A DNA stretch of 21,310 nt. It comes from an uncultured Collinsella sp. Lineage in GTDB: Bacteria; Actinomycetota; Coriobacteriia; Coriobacteriales; Coriobacteriaceae. Positions 1 through 6,483 of the stretch are shown here, piece after piece. The stretch lies in NCBI GenBank assembly GCA_958405195.1, contig CATYDM010000033.1, positions 1 to 21,310 on the forward strand, written 5' to 3'. The notes below the pieces were generated by a model, which was given only the letters and a program-made list of their open reading frames with translations, had not been told where the DNA came from and did no database searches. How positions within the stretch are numbered: the first letter of the stretch is position 1; each line of letters begins with the position of its first letter. The position numbers and the translations under genes were made by a program.

Positions 1-57
1 AGACGAGGGAAATCTATCCGCGGCATTCTCCGCGGGACCGAGCGAAAGGACGTGCAG

Positions 58-1524
58 ATGAACGAAAACGAGCTGACCGGTCTGCTCGAGTCTTTAAGGC
101 GTATGGGCTCGGATGATCTTAACGTCGAAGTGAAGGAGAGCGCCACAACGCTTTCCCGCGACGTATGGGAAACGGTCAGCGCTTTCGCAAACACCGCCGG
201 CGGCATCATCGTACTCGGAGTGAGCGAGCGCGCGGGTTTTGTCCCAGTTGCAAACTTTGAGACCGAGAAAGTGCTCAACCAATTCGTGGCGGGCATGGGC
301 GATGCCGGCGGTCGCGGAAAGCTGGCCAATCCGCCCAAATACACCATTGAGCGCGTGGAGCTCCAGGGCACCGTGGTTCTGGTCATCACGATTGAGGAGC
401 TCGACCCGTCGAGCAAGCCTTGTTATGTCATAGAGCGGGGCGCCCAGGGCGGCAGCTACAAGCGCATCGATGACAAAGATGTGCCGCTTTCATCGACCGA
501 GGTGCTCGCATTGGCGTCATACGGTCGAGCGACTCCGAGCGATCGCGACGCGGTGGCGGGTGCGGGCGCGGACAATCTCGACGAGACGCTGGTCGACCGC
601 ACGATAGAGCGTGCTTTCTCGCTGACGCCCCGAGCTATGCGCGGCGCGACGGACAAGAAAACAAAGCTGGAGCGCCTGAGTTTCCTCGACTCCCAGGGTA
701 ATGTGACTAAGGCCGGGCTCCTGGCTGCGGGCACCTACCCTCAGCAGTTTTATCCCAAGCTCTTTATCGATGTGGCGGTCCATGCCGGAACGCAGAAGGG
801 CGCCGCGGGTTCGTTGAGGTTCATGGACCGCACAATCTGTGAGGGAACGTTGGGCGAGATGATCTCGGATGCCGTCGCAGCCGTCGCCAAGAATTTGCGG
901 CGAACCTCGACCGTCCAAGGCGTCTCGCGTGTCGACTCGCTTGAGATTCCCGAGGAGGCTCTGCGCGAGGCAATCGCCAACGCCGTAATCCATCGAGAAT
1001 ACGGGGATCGGTTCTGTGGACAATCGATTGCCGTCGACGTCTTTGACGATCGTGTCGAGGTGACGAATCCTGGCGGCCTTTACGGGGGAAAGACTCGCGA
1101 GAACTTGTTTGACGGCAGCTCCCGATGCCGTAACGCGACGCTCGTGAAACTCATGTCGATTGTCCCGCTGCCGGATGGCGCAGGTTCGCCGGCTGAGGGC
1201 AATGGCTCGGGCATCCCGATGATGATCGATGCCATGCGCGCGCATGGTCTGGCCGAGCCCCTGTTCTGCCCGGGGTTCGATCGGTTCAAGGTCGTACTTT
1301 ACCGTTCAAAGATCGAGCCGGTCGATCATGGCGGGGGCTTAATTGTGACGGCACTCAAACACTACGGCGAGCTGGGGACGCGTGAGCTGGCAGAACGCAC
1401 AGGGCTTACAATTTCCCAGGTTAGGTCGCGCGTCAACGCGCTCATTGCTCAAGGCGAGCTTGAGCCCACGGCGCCGGCGACGAGCCGCAACCGCAAGTAT
1501 CGACTGTCGGAGCGCGTGGGATAG
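58..1524 (+). CDS. AlbA_2 / HATPase_c_4 / winged-helix protein (putative transcriptional regulator)
   Basis: About 488 aa. The N-terminal ~150 residues look like the Schlafen-type AlbA_2 domain: an E-x-K-E segment near residue 25, then AFANTAGGIIVLGV near 43-56. The middle (about 295-425) resembles HATPase_c_4, with LREAIANAVIHREY (the Asn-containing N box) and NGSGIPMMIDAM. The C-terminal 60 residues (ELGTRELAERTGLTISQVRS) form a predicted winged helix-turn-helix. Proteins of this architecture are usually annotated as ATP-binding proteins or transcriptional regulators; their ligand is mostly unknown. Start choice: GAAAGGA at 44-50 lies 7 nt before ATG 58, whereas the in-frame GTG at 52 is too close to it. 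The gene stands alone and is convergent with the next one. The family assignment is solid; the regulatory role is inferred. Confidence 0.85.
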   Translation: MNENELTGLLESLRRMGSDDLNVEVKESATTLSRDVWETVSAFANTAGGIIVLGVSERAGFVPVANFETEKVLNQFVAGMGDAGGRGKLANPPKYTIERVELQGTVVLVITIEELDPSSKPCYVIERGAQGGSYKRIDDKDVPLSSTEVLALASYGRATPSDRDAVAGAGADNLDETLVDRTIERAFSLTPRAMRGATDKKTKLERLSFLDSQGNVTKAGLLAAGTYPQQFYPKLFIDVAVHAGTQKGAAGSLRFMDRTICEGTLGEMISDAVAAVAKNLRRTSTVQGVSRVDSLEIPEEALREAIANAVIHREYGDRFCGQSIAVDVFDDRVEVTNPGGLYGGKTRENLFDGSSRCRNATLVKLMSIVPLPDGAGSPAEGNGSGIPMMIDAMRAHGLAEPLFCPGFDRFKVVLYRSKIEPVDHGGGLIVTALKHYGELGTRELAERTGLTISQVRSRVNALIAQGELEPTAPATSRNRKYRLSERVG

Positions 1525-1533
1525 ATGCGTTAG

Positions 1534-1574
1534 TGGACGAGGCGACCCAATAATCGACCCTCGATTGGCGTCCA
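1534..1574. terminator. Possible bidirectional stem-loop between convergent genes
   Basis: TGGACG at 1534-1539 pairs with CGTCCA at 1569-1574, and inside it AATCGA (1552-1557) pairs with TCGATT (1561-1566) around a CCC loop. It lies between the stop codons of two convergent genes, where a two-way terminator is expected. No U tract follows on either strand, so the call is weak. Confidence 0.3.
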
Positions 1575-1624
1575 TTAAGGTAAAGCGGTTGTTGCCCAGT
1601 CGACGGTGATGCTAAAGACTCGGC

Positions 1625-2116
1625 TTACGCCGGCATGGCCCCGAACCCGTCTATCAAGAACAGCCTAAGAACCAGCTTGATGACATTTCCCGGTTTGACT
1701 TCGGCCGTGCCAAAGACGTGGCGCTCGGCGAGCTCGCTGCAGTATGCATAGATGTCGCGGATAAGGTCCGCGCCCGAAAGCGTAAACATGTAGCCTGCGT
1801 CCGAAAGCGCATTGGGCGCGGCGGGCAACTTGGCCATGTGGCAGAACGTTTGCAGGTCGGGCGCCATAGCGTCCTGGTAGCCAAGATGGTTGCCGTCTTC
1901 TTGTGCGGCGAGTTCCAGCTGGCGTACTCGATCCAGCGCCACTGCCAGCACAAAGCTCGGCGTAGGCGCATTGACGTCCTGAGTGGTCGCCACAAGCCTG
2001 CCCGCTGCCTGCGTGACAAGCCAAGCGACCTCGCGCTGGCAACGCACGGCCTTGCGCGTAACCGGCTTGATGGACGAAGAAGAAACGCTTCCCTTAGGCG
2101 GATTCGAAACAGCCAC
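1625..2116 (-). CDS. Hypothetical protein, 163 aa
   Basis: I do not recognise this family. The start is GTG at 2116, with GGGAGG 5 nt upstream on the minus strand, which decides it over later codons. The first ~20 residues are Ser/Lys-rich and probably disordered. The rest looks like a soluble, mostly helical protein (for example LAVALDRVRQLELAAQ and GADLIRDIYAYCSELAERHV). There is no signal peptide, membrane segment or metal motif. It is convergent with the AlbA_2 protein and divergent from the HNH nuclease gene. The good ribosome binding site and a -10-like TATACT upstream support a real gene. No function is proposed. Confidence 0.7.
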   Translation of the reverse strand: MAVSNPPKGSVSSSSIKPVTRKAVRCQREVAWLVTQAAGRLVATTQDVNAPTPSFVLAVALDRVRQLELAAQEDGNHLGYQDAMAPDLQTFCHMAKLPAAPNALSDAGYMFTLSGADLIRDIYAYCSELAERHVFGTAEVKPGNVIKLVLRLFLIDGFGAMPA

Positions 2117-2173
2117 AAGAACCTCCCATGAACAATCCGGCCCAACAAGCCCGGATGAAACACGTGCTACATC

Positions 2174-2179
2174 AGTATA
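2174..2179 (-). promoter_or_regulatory. Candidate -10 box for the 163-aa gene
   Basis: TATACT on the minus strand (5 of 6 matches to TATAAT), about 58 nt upstream of the GTG start. No good -35 is seen at 17 nt; a TTGTAC lies 20 nt upstream, which is too far for a standard promoter. Tentative. Confidence 0.3.
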
Positions 2180-2330
2180 CAGGGAAGTGGGGCAGCGGGG
2201 TACAAACGCGCCAGCGGCAAACCGAGAGCATCAACGATGTGCCGATCGCGGAATGAGATCTCGTAATAATTGACTCTCGGCCATATTATTGAGGGCATGA
2301 CTCGCGTTCGTATGGTTGTAGGTGCTGGCG

Positions 2331-3413
2331 ATGAACGACATTGACCTTGCTGTTCCGTTGATGGATGGACCAAGCTATGACCGCGCCTGCAGTCTCGTGC
2401 CTTCCGAATACGTTGAGGCATGGGAGTGGTTTCTGGGTGAGGAACAGCGCGGCGGCGTTTGGACCAGCCTTCCGCACCACACCAAGGAAGATAGCCCTCA
2501 GTATCAGTATCGTTTGAGAATTGGCTCGGACTTCTTTCCTGTAACGCGGGATTCAGGGATCTTCTGGCCGGGCCAGGATCGGGTGAAGCAAGATCCCAAT
2601 AAGATCTTTGCGCTTTCGGTCCATAACTCTAAAAAGAGCTTCTACACCGATGTACCTCCGCTCTATTTGGACGATGGTACGTGGGTCATTAAGTATTCGG
2701 TCCAAGCGCCAGGCGCCGTTGGTTCTCGAGACCAGAATTACAACCGTAAAATGCTCAACTGCATGGAATGTGGCGTTCCAGTCGGAGTCATATTTGCAAC
2801 CGAGGTGGGCTACAAGGTGCTCGGCCTTGCGTTTGTTGAACGGTTCGAGCCCGAAAACGGATGGTTTGTTCTGCACGGTCCTGTTCATAAAGGCGGACCG
2901 GGCCCCCGTTTTGCACCCGACATGAGTTATCTGAAGCACATGCCCGTCGATATTGAGTTTGCCGGACAGGGTGCGACCGACGACGAAAAGGTCCGCTATG
3001 CGTTAAGGCGCGAGCGATTGGGGCAGCAATGGTTCCGCAAGCAGCTCGTTGCCGCCTATGACGGACGTTGCGCGGTGTCGGACTGCGGCGTCAGCGAAGC
3101 TCTGGAGGCTGCACATATCGAGAATTACTCGGGACCCAAATCGCAGGTTGCCAGCAATGGCATTCTACTTCGGCGCGATCTTCATTCCCTATTTGATGCT
3201 CACCTGATTTCGTTTGAGCCTGTTTGCGGCGAATATCGGCTGTGCGGATCGTACCTGCTGGATAAGACCGGCTACGCTTCCTTTGCGGGTGCGACGCTAA
3301 GGCAGCCGAATGAGCGTCAGTGGCGACCCAATACGGTGTTTCTTGAGGCCCATCGCATTGAGTTCGATCGCTCGGAAAAGAAGCGTGAAAAGGCGGGGCT
3401 TCTGCCGTATTAG
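2331..3413 (+). CDS. HNH endonuclease with N-terminal putative base-recognition domain
   Basis: 360 aa from ATG 2331, which has AGGTG 7 nt upstream; an in-frame GTG at 2322 is the alternative. The C-terminal part (about 230-300) is an HNH nuclease domain: Cys247 and Cys252, then AAHI (His262), SNGILL (Asn276) and RRDLHSLFDAHL (His285, Asp289), as in the HNH_2 family of restriction-type enzymes. The N-terminal ~200 residues include GVPVGVIFATEVGYKVLGLAFV and GWFVLHGP, a pattern I associate with the domain preceding HNH in stand-alone putative restriction nucleases. That domain may be SRA/PUA-like and read bases, but this is inference. No methyltransferase gene adjoins it, so a modification-dependent or solitary nuclease fits better than a classical restriction-modification pair. 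The HNH call is strong; the DNA target is unknown. Confidence 0.85.
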   Translation: MNDIDLAVPLMDGPSYDRACSLVPSEYVEAWEWFLGEEQRGGVWTSLPHHTKEDSPQYQYRLRIGSDFFPVTRDSGIFWPGQDRVKQDPNKIFALSVHNSKKSFYTDVPPLYLDDGTWVIKYSVQAPGAVGSRDQNYNRKMLNCMECGVPVGVIFATEVGYKVLGLAFVERFEPENGWFVLHGPVHKGGPGPRFAPDMSYLKHMPVDIEFAGQGATDDEKVRYALRRERLGQQWFRKQLVAAYDGRCAVSDCGVSEALEAAHIENYSGPKSQVASNGILLRRDLHSLFDAHLISFEPVCGEYRLCGSYLLDKTGYASFAGATLRQPNERQWRPNTVFLEAHRIEFDRSEKKREKAGLLPY

Positions 3414-3534
3414 CGTATTTGGCTTTGGCATTCTTTGACGATCGTGTTGTTTGATCGGATCGCGTGGCGATGCAATCTCGCGCCCGCCCGCCGGTGCATG
3501 CTCTTCCTGATTTGTATAGCGAGAAGGGGCATGT

Positions 3535-3819
3535 ATGAGCTGGCGAGGCGATATTGCGATGGGGAAGTACGGAAAACTGCCGTGTGCCCTTATCGACAAC
3601 AATATGTTTCCGGGCGTAGAAGTTGATTGCGGGTCGTTTGCTGTCGCCTGTCCTTGCTGCGGCTCGCAAATACCGTGTCTCGACATTCGGTTCATCGATG
3701 CACGTGACAGGTTCAGCGACGAAGTGAGGAAACGTACGGGCGTTCATATGCCGGTGTATCCGGAGAAATGCCCTGTTTGTGGTCTCGATATCGTGTACGA
3801 CGCCGGCGACGAGGGATAG
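3535..3819 (+). CDS. Small zinc ribbon protein, 94 aa
   Basis: The sequence contains two CPxC pairs, Cys39/Cys42 (CPCCGSQIPC) and Cys79/Cys82 (CPVCGLDIVY), separated by 36 residues. This is the spacing of a four-cysteine zinc ribbon. The start ATG 3535 has AAGGGG 5 nt upstream; ATG 3559 is a possible later start that would keep both knuckles. There is no membrane segment. It lies 121 bp behind the HNH nuclease gene on the same strand and 38 bp from the convergent DUF5710 gene. A nucleic-acid or protein-binding role is usual for such folds, but nothing here fixes one. A functional link to the HNH protein is only suggested by position. Confidence 0.65.
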   Translation: MSWRGDIAMGKYGKLPCALIDNNMFPGVEVDCGSFAVACPCCGSQIPCLDIRFIDARDRFSDEVRKRTGVHMPVYPEKCPVCGLDIVYDAGDEG

Positions 3820-3857
3820 GTGATGCGGAGGAGTTGGCTGTGAAGGCTTCTCCGTCT

Positions 3858-4544
3858 CTACAAATAAATCCCCTCACCGAGTTGCTTGTGGAACTCGGCG
3901 TGATGGTCGCGTGCCCAGGTAAAGAGCGCCTGGTCAAAGTCGGTACGCGCGGCCGGGACGCCAAAGACGCTGGCAACTTCGACGCGTATAAACTCCAGTG
4001 CCGGCAGCTTGTTGATGGCAGTGAGGGCAAACGGGGACGAGGGCTCCTCGAACAGATAGCGGCTGCCTTGCAGCGCGTCGCAACTGGTGCACGTGTTGCC
4101 GAGCGACGGGGCTTTGGAGGCTCGCGCGCCTACGGGCTTGTAGCCGCAGCGCTTATGAAGGTAGTCGCGGATCTCGCCCGGCACGCAGCCAAGAGCGGGC
4201 ACGATGGCGAGTGCGTTGGCGTTGGCCGTGTCGATGGCAATGTGCCCGGATTCGTTGGGCGCGTGCGCGATGGCGACGCTCTCGTCGTTATCGGTTCGAT
4301 AGGGAATGCCGAAGGCCGCGACCGAGGTCTCTTTGTGACACTTCCAGCACTCGCGCTTGCCCAGTACTAGATATATATACGGCGCCGAGGGGTCGGATCG
4401 GTCAACACCGGGCAGCCACTCGGCAAAGGGCTCGGGGTTGACGCCGCTGGGTACATACCAGATCTTCTTGGTCCGGTCCCATTTGGCGCCCAGCGCCTTG
4501 GCTTCTTCTTTGTGCGAAAAGGGGACATCGAGCTCGGTGCGCAT
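3858..4544 (-). CDS. DUF5710 domain protein with two CxxC knuckles
   Basis: 228 aa. The open frame extends far upstream, but AAGGAG sits just before the ATG at 4544, and conserved sequence begins there. Residues 4-45 (DVPFSHKEEAKALGAKWD, then WYVPSGVNPEPFAEWL) match the DUF5710 pattern, a small domain found in DNA-processing and plasmid-related proteins. Residues 62-70 hold CWKC (Cys66, Cys69) and residues 152-155 hold CTSC, probably one zinc site formed by the two pairs. The C-terminal quarter (FTWARDHHAEFHKQLGEG) is helical. There is no signal peptide or membrane segment. The upstream 360 bp is gene-free. The domain call is confident; the function is unknown. Confidence 0.8.
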   Translation of the reverse strand: MRTELDVPFSHKEEAKALGAKWDRTKKIWYVPSGVNPEPFAEWLPGVDRSDPSAPYIYLVLGKRECWKCHKETSVAAFGIPYRTDNDESVAIAHAPNESGHIAIDTANANALAIVPALGCVPGEIRDYLHKRCGYKPVGARASKAPSLGNTCTSCDALQGSRYLFEEPSSPFALTAINKLPALEFIRVEVASVFGVPAARTDFDQALFTWARDHHAEFHKQLGEGIYL

Positions 4545-4902
4545 GGCGGCTCCTTGGTGCTGCAGGTGCAAGTGGCTCAAGGATACCGCAGGGCACAGAT
4601 ATCGCGGCGTTTTGCCGAGAAGTTGCGGCTCGGATGGGTTCGAGACGCGTTGGTCTCGGCCTCGGTGGCTATTGGGGCGGTTTTGATTGACTGCGGAGTC
4701 AGCCGGGATAGGCACCTGGGTCGCTGACGCGGTTTTGTGTATGGGCAGGGTGGTTGTTTGGGCGGTTGGAGCAGCTTGCGGCGCAGTTTTGTGCCTGGCT
4801 ATTGTTGATGTTGGGGTATTGAATTTGTTTGGCTGCCATTTGTCAGGTGAATTGATGTTACGTTGCGATGACGGTTGGAACTGCCGGCGGATTTGGCGAC
4901 AT
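4545..4902. other. Gene-free stretch between the DUF5710 gene and the tRNA terminator
   Basis: About 360 bp without a supported gene. Several open frames cross it on both strands, but none has a ribosome binding site or a recognisable protein; the plus-strand 82-residue frame at 4687-4935 runs into the tRNA terminator. The plus strand is rich in G and T (4740-4850). The promoter of the DUF5710 gene should lie at its left edge, but no clear -35/-10 pair was found. Confidence 0.5.
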
Positions 4903-4939
4903 AAAACAAAACAGCCCAGAGGACATAGCCTCTGAGCTG
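4903..4939 (-). terminator. Intrinsic terminator of tRNA-Val
   Basis: On the minus strand CAGCTCAGAGG pairs with CCTCTGGGCTG (11 bp, one G-U) around a CTATGT loop, followed at once by TTTTGTTTT. It begins about 8 nt after the tRNA CCA end. This is a textbook rho-independent terminator. Confidence 0.92.
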
Positions 4940-4947
4940 CGAACATT

Positions 4948-5022
4948 TGGTGGGCGTTAGAAGATTTGAACTTCTGACCTCTTCCGTGTCAGGGAAGCGC
5001 TCTCCCCCTGAGCTAAACGCCC
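4948..5022 (-). tRNA. tRNA-Val (anticodon GAC)
   Basis: 75 nt including an encoded CCA. The acceptor stem is GGGCGTT/AACGCCC with discriminator A. The D arm is GCTC/GAGC, the anticodon stem CTTCC/GGAAG encloses the loop CTGACAC, and the T arm AGAAG/CTTCT encloses TTCAAAT. The loop centre GAC reads valine codons GUC and GUU. The variable loop is 5 nt and no intron or mismatch is seen. It has its own promoter and terminator, so it is a single-tRNA transcription unit. Confidence 0.97.
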
Positions 5023-5051
5023 GATCAAGGGTGCGCAAGCGCGCAAGGGAT

Positions 5052-5080
5052 AATATAACGGAGCCTGAACTCGGTGGCAA
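5052..5080 (-). promoter_or_regulatory. Promoter of tRNA-Val
   Basis: On the minus strand TTGCCA (5075-5080), a spacer of exactly 17 nt, then TATATT (5052-5057). Transcription would begin near 5045, about 23 nt before the mature tRNA 5' end. The match to the housekeeping sigma consensus and the position are both good. Confidence 0.75.
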
Positions 5081-5311
5081 GAACATTTTTAAAAATCGCT
5101 TACATTGTGGAATTCGGGGGCTTTGTCATATCCATCTCAAAAGTGCCTGCTGCCGCGATTTGGCTGTCGCATAATGCAAGGCCATTGCGGTATCGAGCTA
5201 TGGAAAGACGCCTGCGGAATTGTCCTACCGATAAGCGGACAAGCCTCCAGCTGGTGCCTTCGCCGTGGTAAGGTAAGCCGAATTGTTTCCAAGCTGTTTC
5301 GGGGGAGTGGA

Positions 5312-6334
5312 ATGAGCAAAGAGTGTGTCGAGCAGGTCGAAGGCACAGGGGCTTCGGTGCCGATGACCGATATATCGAACATTGATGTGCCCGAGGGCAC
5401 CGACGAGCTCAGCCGCAACACCCGTCGCGCCTGGCGCGAGCGCCTTAACGATGCGTCGTCGCGCAAGATGATCACGGGCGTCTTGGCTACGCTGGTGGGC
5501 GGTTCGTTTTGGGGCTTCTCGGGCACCAGCGCGAGCTTTCTGTTCGATATCTACCACGTCGACACCTTGTGGCTTATGAGCGTGCGTCAGATTCTCGCCG
5601 GTCTACTCTTTATGGCCGTGGTTGTTACGCGCGACCGCGAGCGCCTGATTAAGCTCTGGACCACACCCGCCGATCGCAAGCAGCTGCTGCTCTTTACCGC
5701 CTTTGGCCTGCTGTTCAACCAGTTTTGCTATCTTTCGGCCGTGCGCCTGACGAACGCCGGAACCGCGACGGTGCTCCAGTGCCTACAGCTGATCATTATC
5801 ATGGGCTACACCTGCGTGGTCGATCGCCGCAGGCCGCGCGTTCGCGAGGCGATCGGCATTGGTCTGGCCCTCGGCGGTACTTTTTTAATCGCCACCGGCG
5901 GTGACCCCACCAGCCTGAGCATCTCGCCGCTCGGCCTGGTCGCGGGCCTTATGTGTGCGGTCAGCGCCACCTGCATGGCGGTGATCCCCGCCAAGATCCT
6001 GCCCGAATACGGTAGCCCCATCGTCACGGGTTCGGCTATGCTCACGGCGGGCATCGTTTCGTGTGCTTTCGTTCGCCCTTGGGCGCATATGCCGGCGCTC
6101 GATGTTGCCGGTATCGAGGCGCTCGCGGTGTTCGTGGTCATCGGTTCGTTTTTTGCCTACATGCTCTATATGCAGGGCGTTAAGGACATCGGCTCGGTGC
6201 GTGCGAGCCTCATTGGAACTGTGGAGCCGGTTTCGGCGACCATCACCAGCGCCGTTATGCTGGGCACGGTGTTTTTGCCGACCGACCTTATCGGCTTTGC
6301 CATGATCATCGTGATGATGTTCCTCACGGTGTAG
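5312..6334 (+). CDS. EamA/DMT-family transporter
   Basis: 340 aa. The frame is open from 5105, but GGGGGAG at 5301-5307 stands before ATG 5312, and the region before it has no conserved protein sequence. After a hydrophilic cytoplasmic tail of about 50 residues come two EamA repeats (about 55-170 and 205-338) giving roughly ten membrane helices. Typical features are GGSFWGFSGTSASFLF in the first helix, FGLLFNQFCYLSAVRLTNAGTA in the first repeat and the GTVEPVSATI motif near 302-311 in the second. Members export or import small metabolites such as amino acids or drugs; the substrate cannot be read from sequence. It is a single gene, divergent from the tRNA. Confidence 0.88.
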   Translation: MSKECVEQVEGTGASVPMTDISNIDVPEGTDELSRNTRRAWRERLNDASSRKMITGVLATLVGGSFWGFSGTSASFLFDIYHVDTLWLMSVRQILAGLLFMAVVVTRDRERLIKLWTTPADRKQLLLFTAFGLLFNQFCYLSAVRLTNAGTATVLQCLQLIIIMGYTCVVDRRRPRVREAIGIGLALGGTFLIATGGDPTSLSISPLGLVAGLMCAVSATCMAVIPAKILPEYGSPIVTGSAMLTAGIVSCAFVRPWAHMPALDVAGIEALAVFVVIGSFFAYMLYMQGVKDIGSVRASLIGTVEPVSATITSAVMLGTVFLPTDLIGFAMIIVMMFLTV

Positions 6335-6483
6335 CTGGCGCCTCCGCCAAGACAGAAAAGGTGTTGTGCCGCATTTTCGCCAATTGACGTCCGTGTCTGG
6401 AGTTTAGCTGTCGATGCTCAAAATGCCATAAACTAGTAACGTTATGGACTTTTTCATTGCGACTCAATTGCGAGGATTTCTTT

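Noticed and set aside
2270..2289. Promoter TTGACT / TATTAT before the HNH gene
   Set aside because: The two boxes are only 8 nt apart, far too close for a standard promoter.
52..4544. A complete restriction-modification, retron, CBASS or CRISPR system in the left accessory region
   Set aside because: No methyltransferase, reverse transcriptase, cyclase, Cas gene or repeat-spacer array is present; only isolated nuclease, regulator-like and zinc ribbon genes are seen.
4687..4935. 82-residue hydrophobic plus-strand frame in the gene-free stretch
   Set aside because: It lacks a ribosome binding site and ends inside the terminator of the tRNA gene on the other strand.
6336..6349. TGGCG-CCTC-CGCCA hairpin as terminator of the EamA gene
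   Set aside because: The stem is only 5 bp and no U tract follows.
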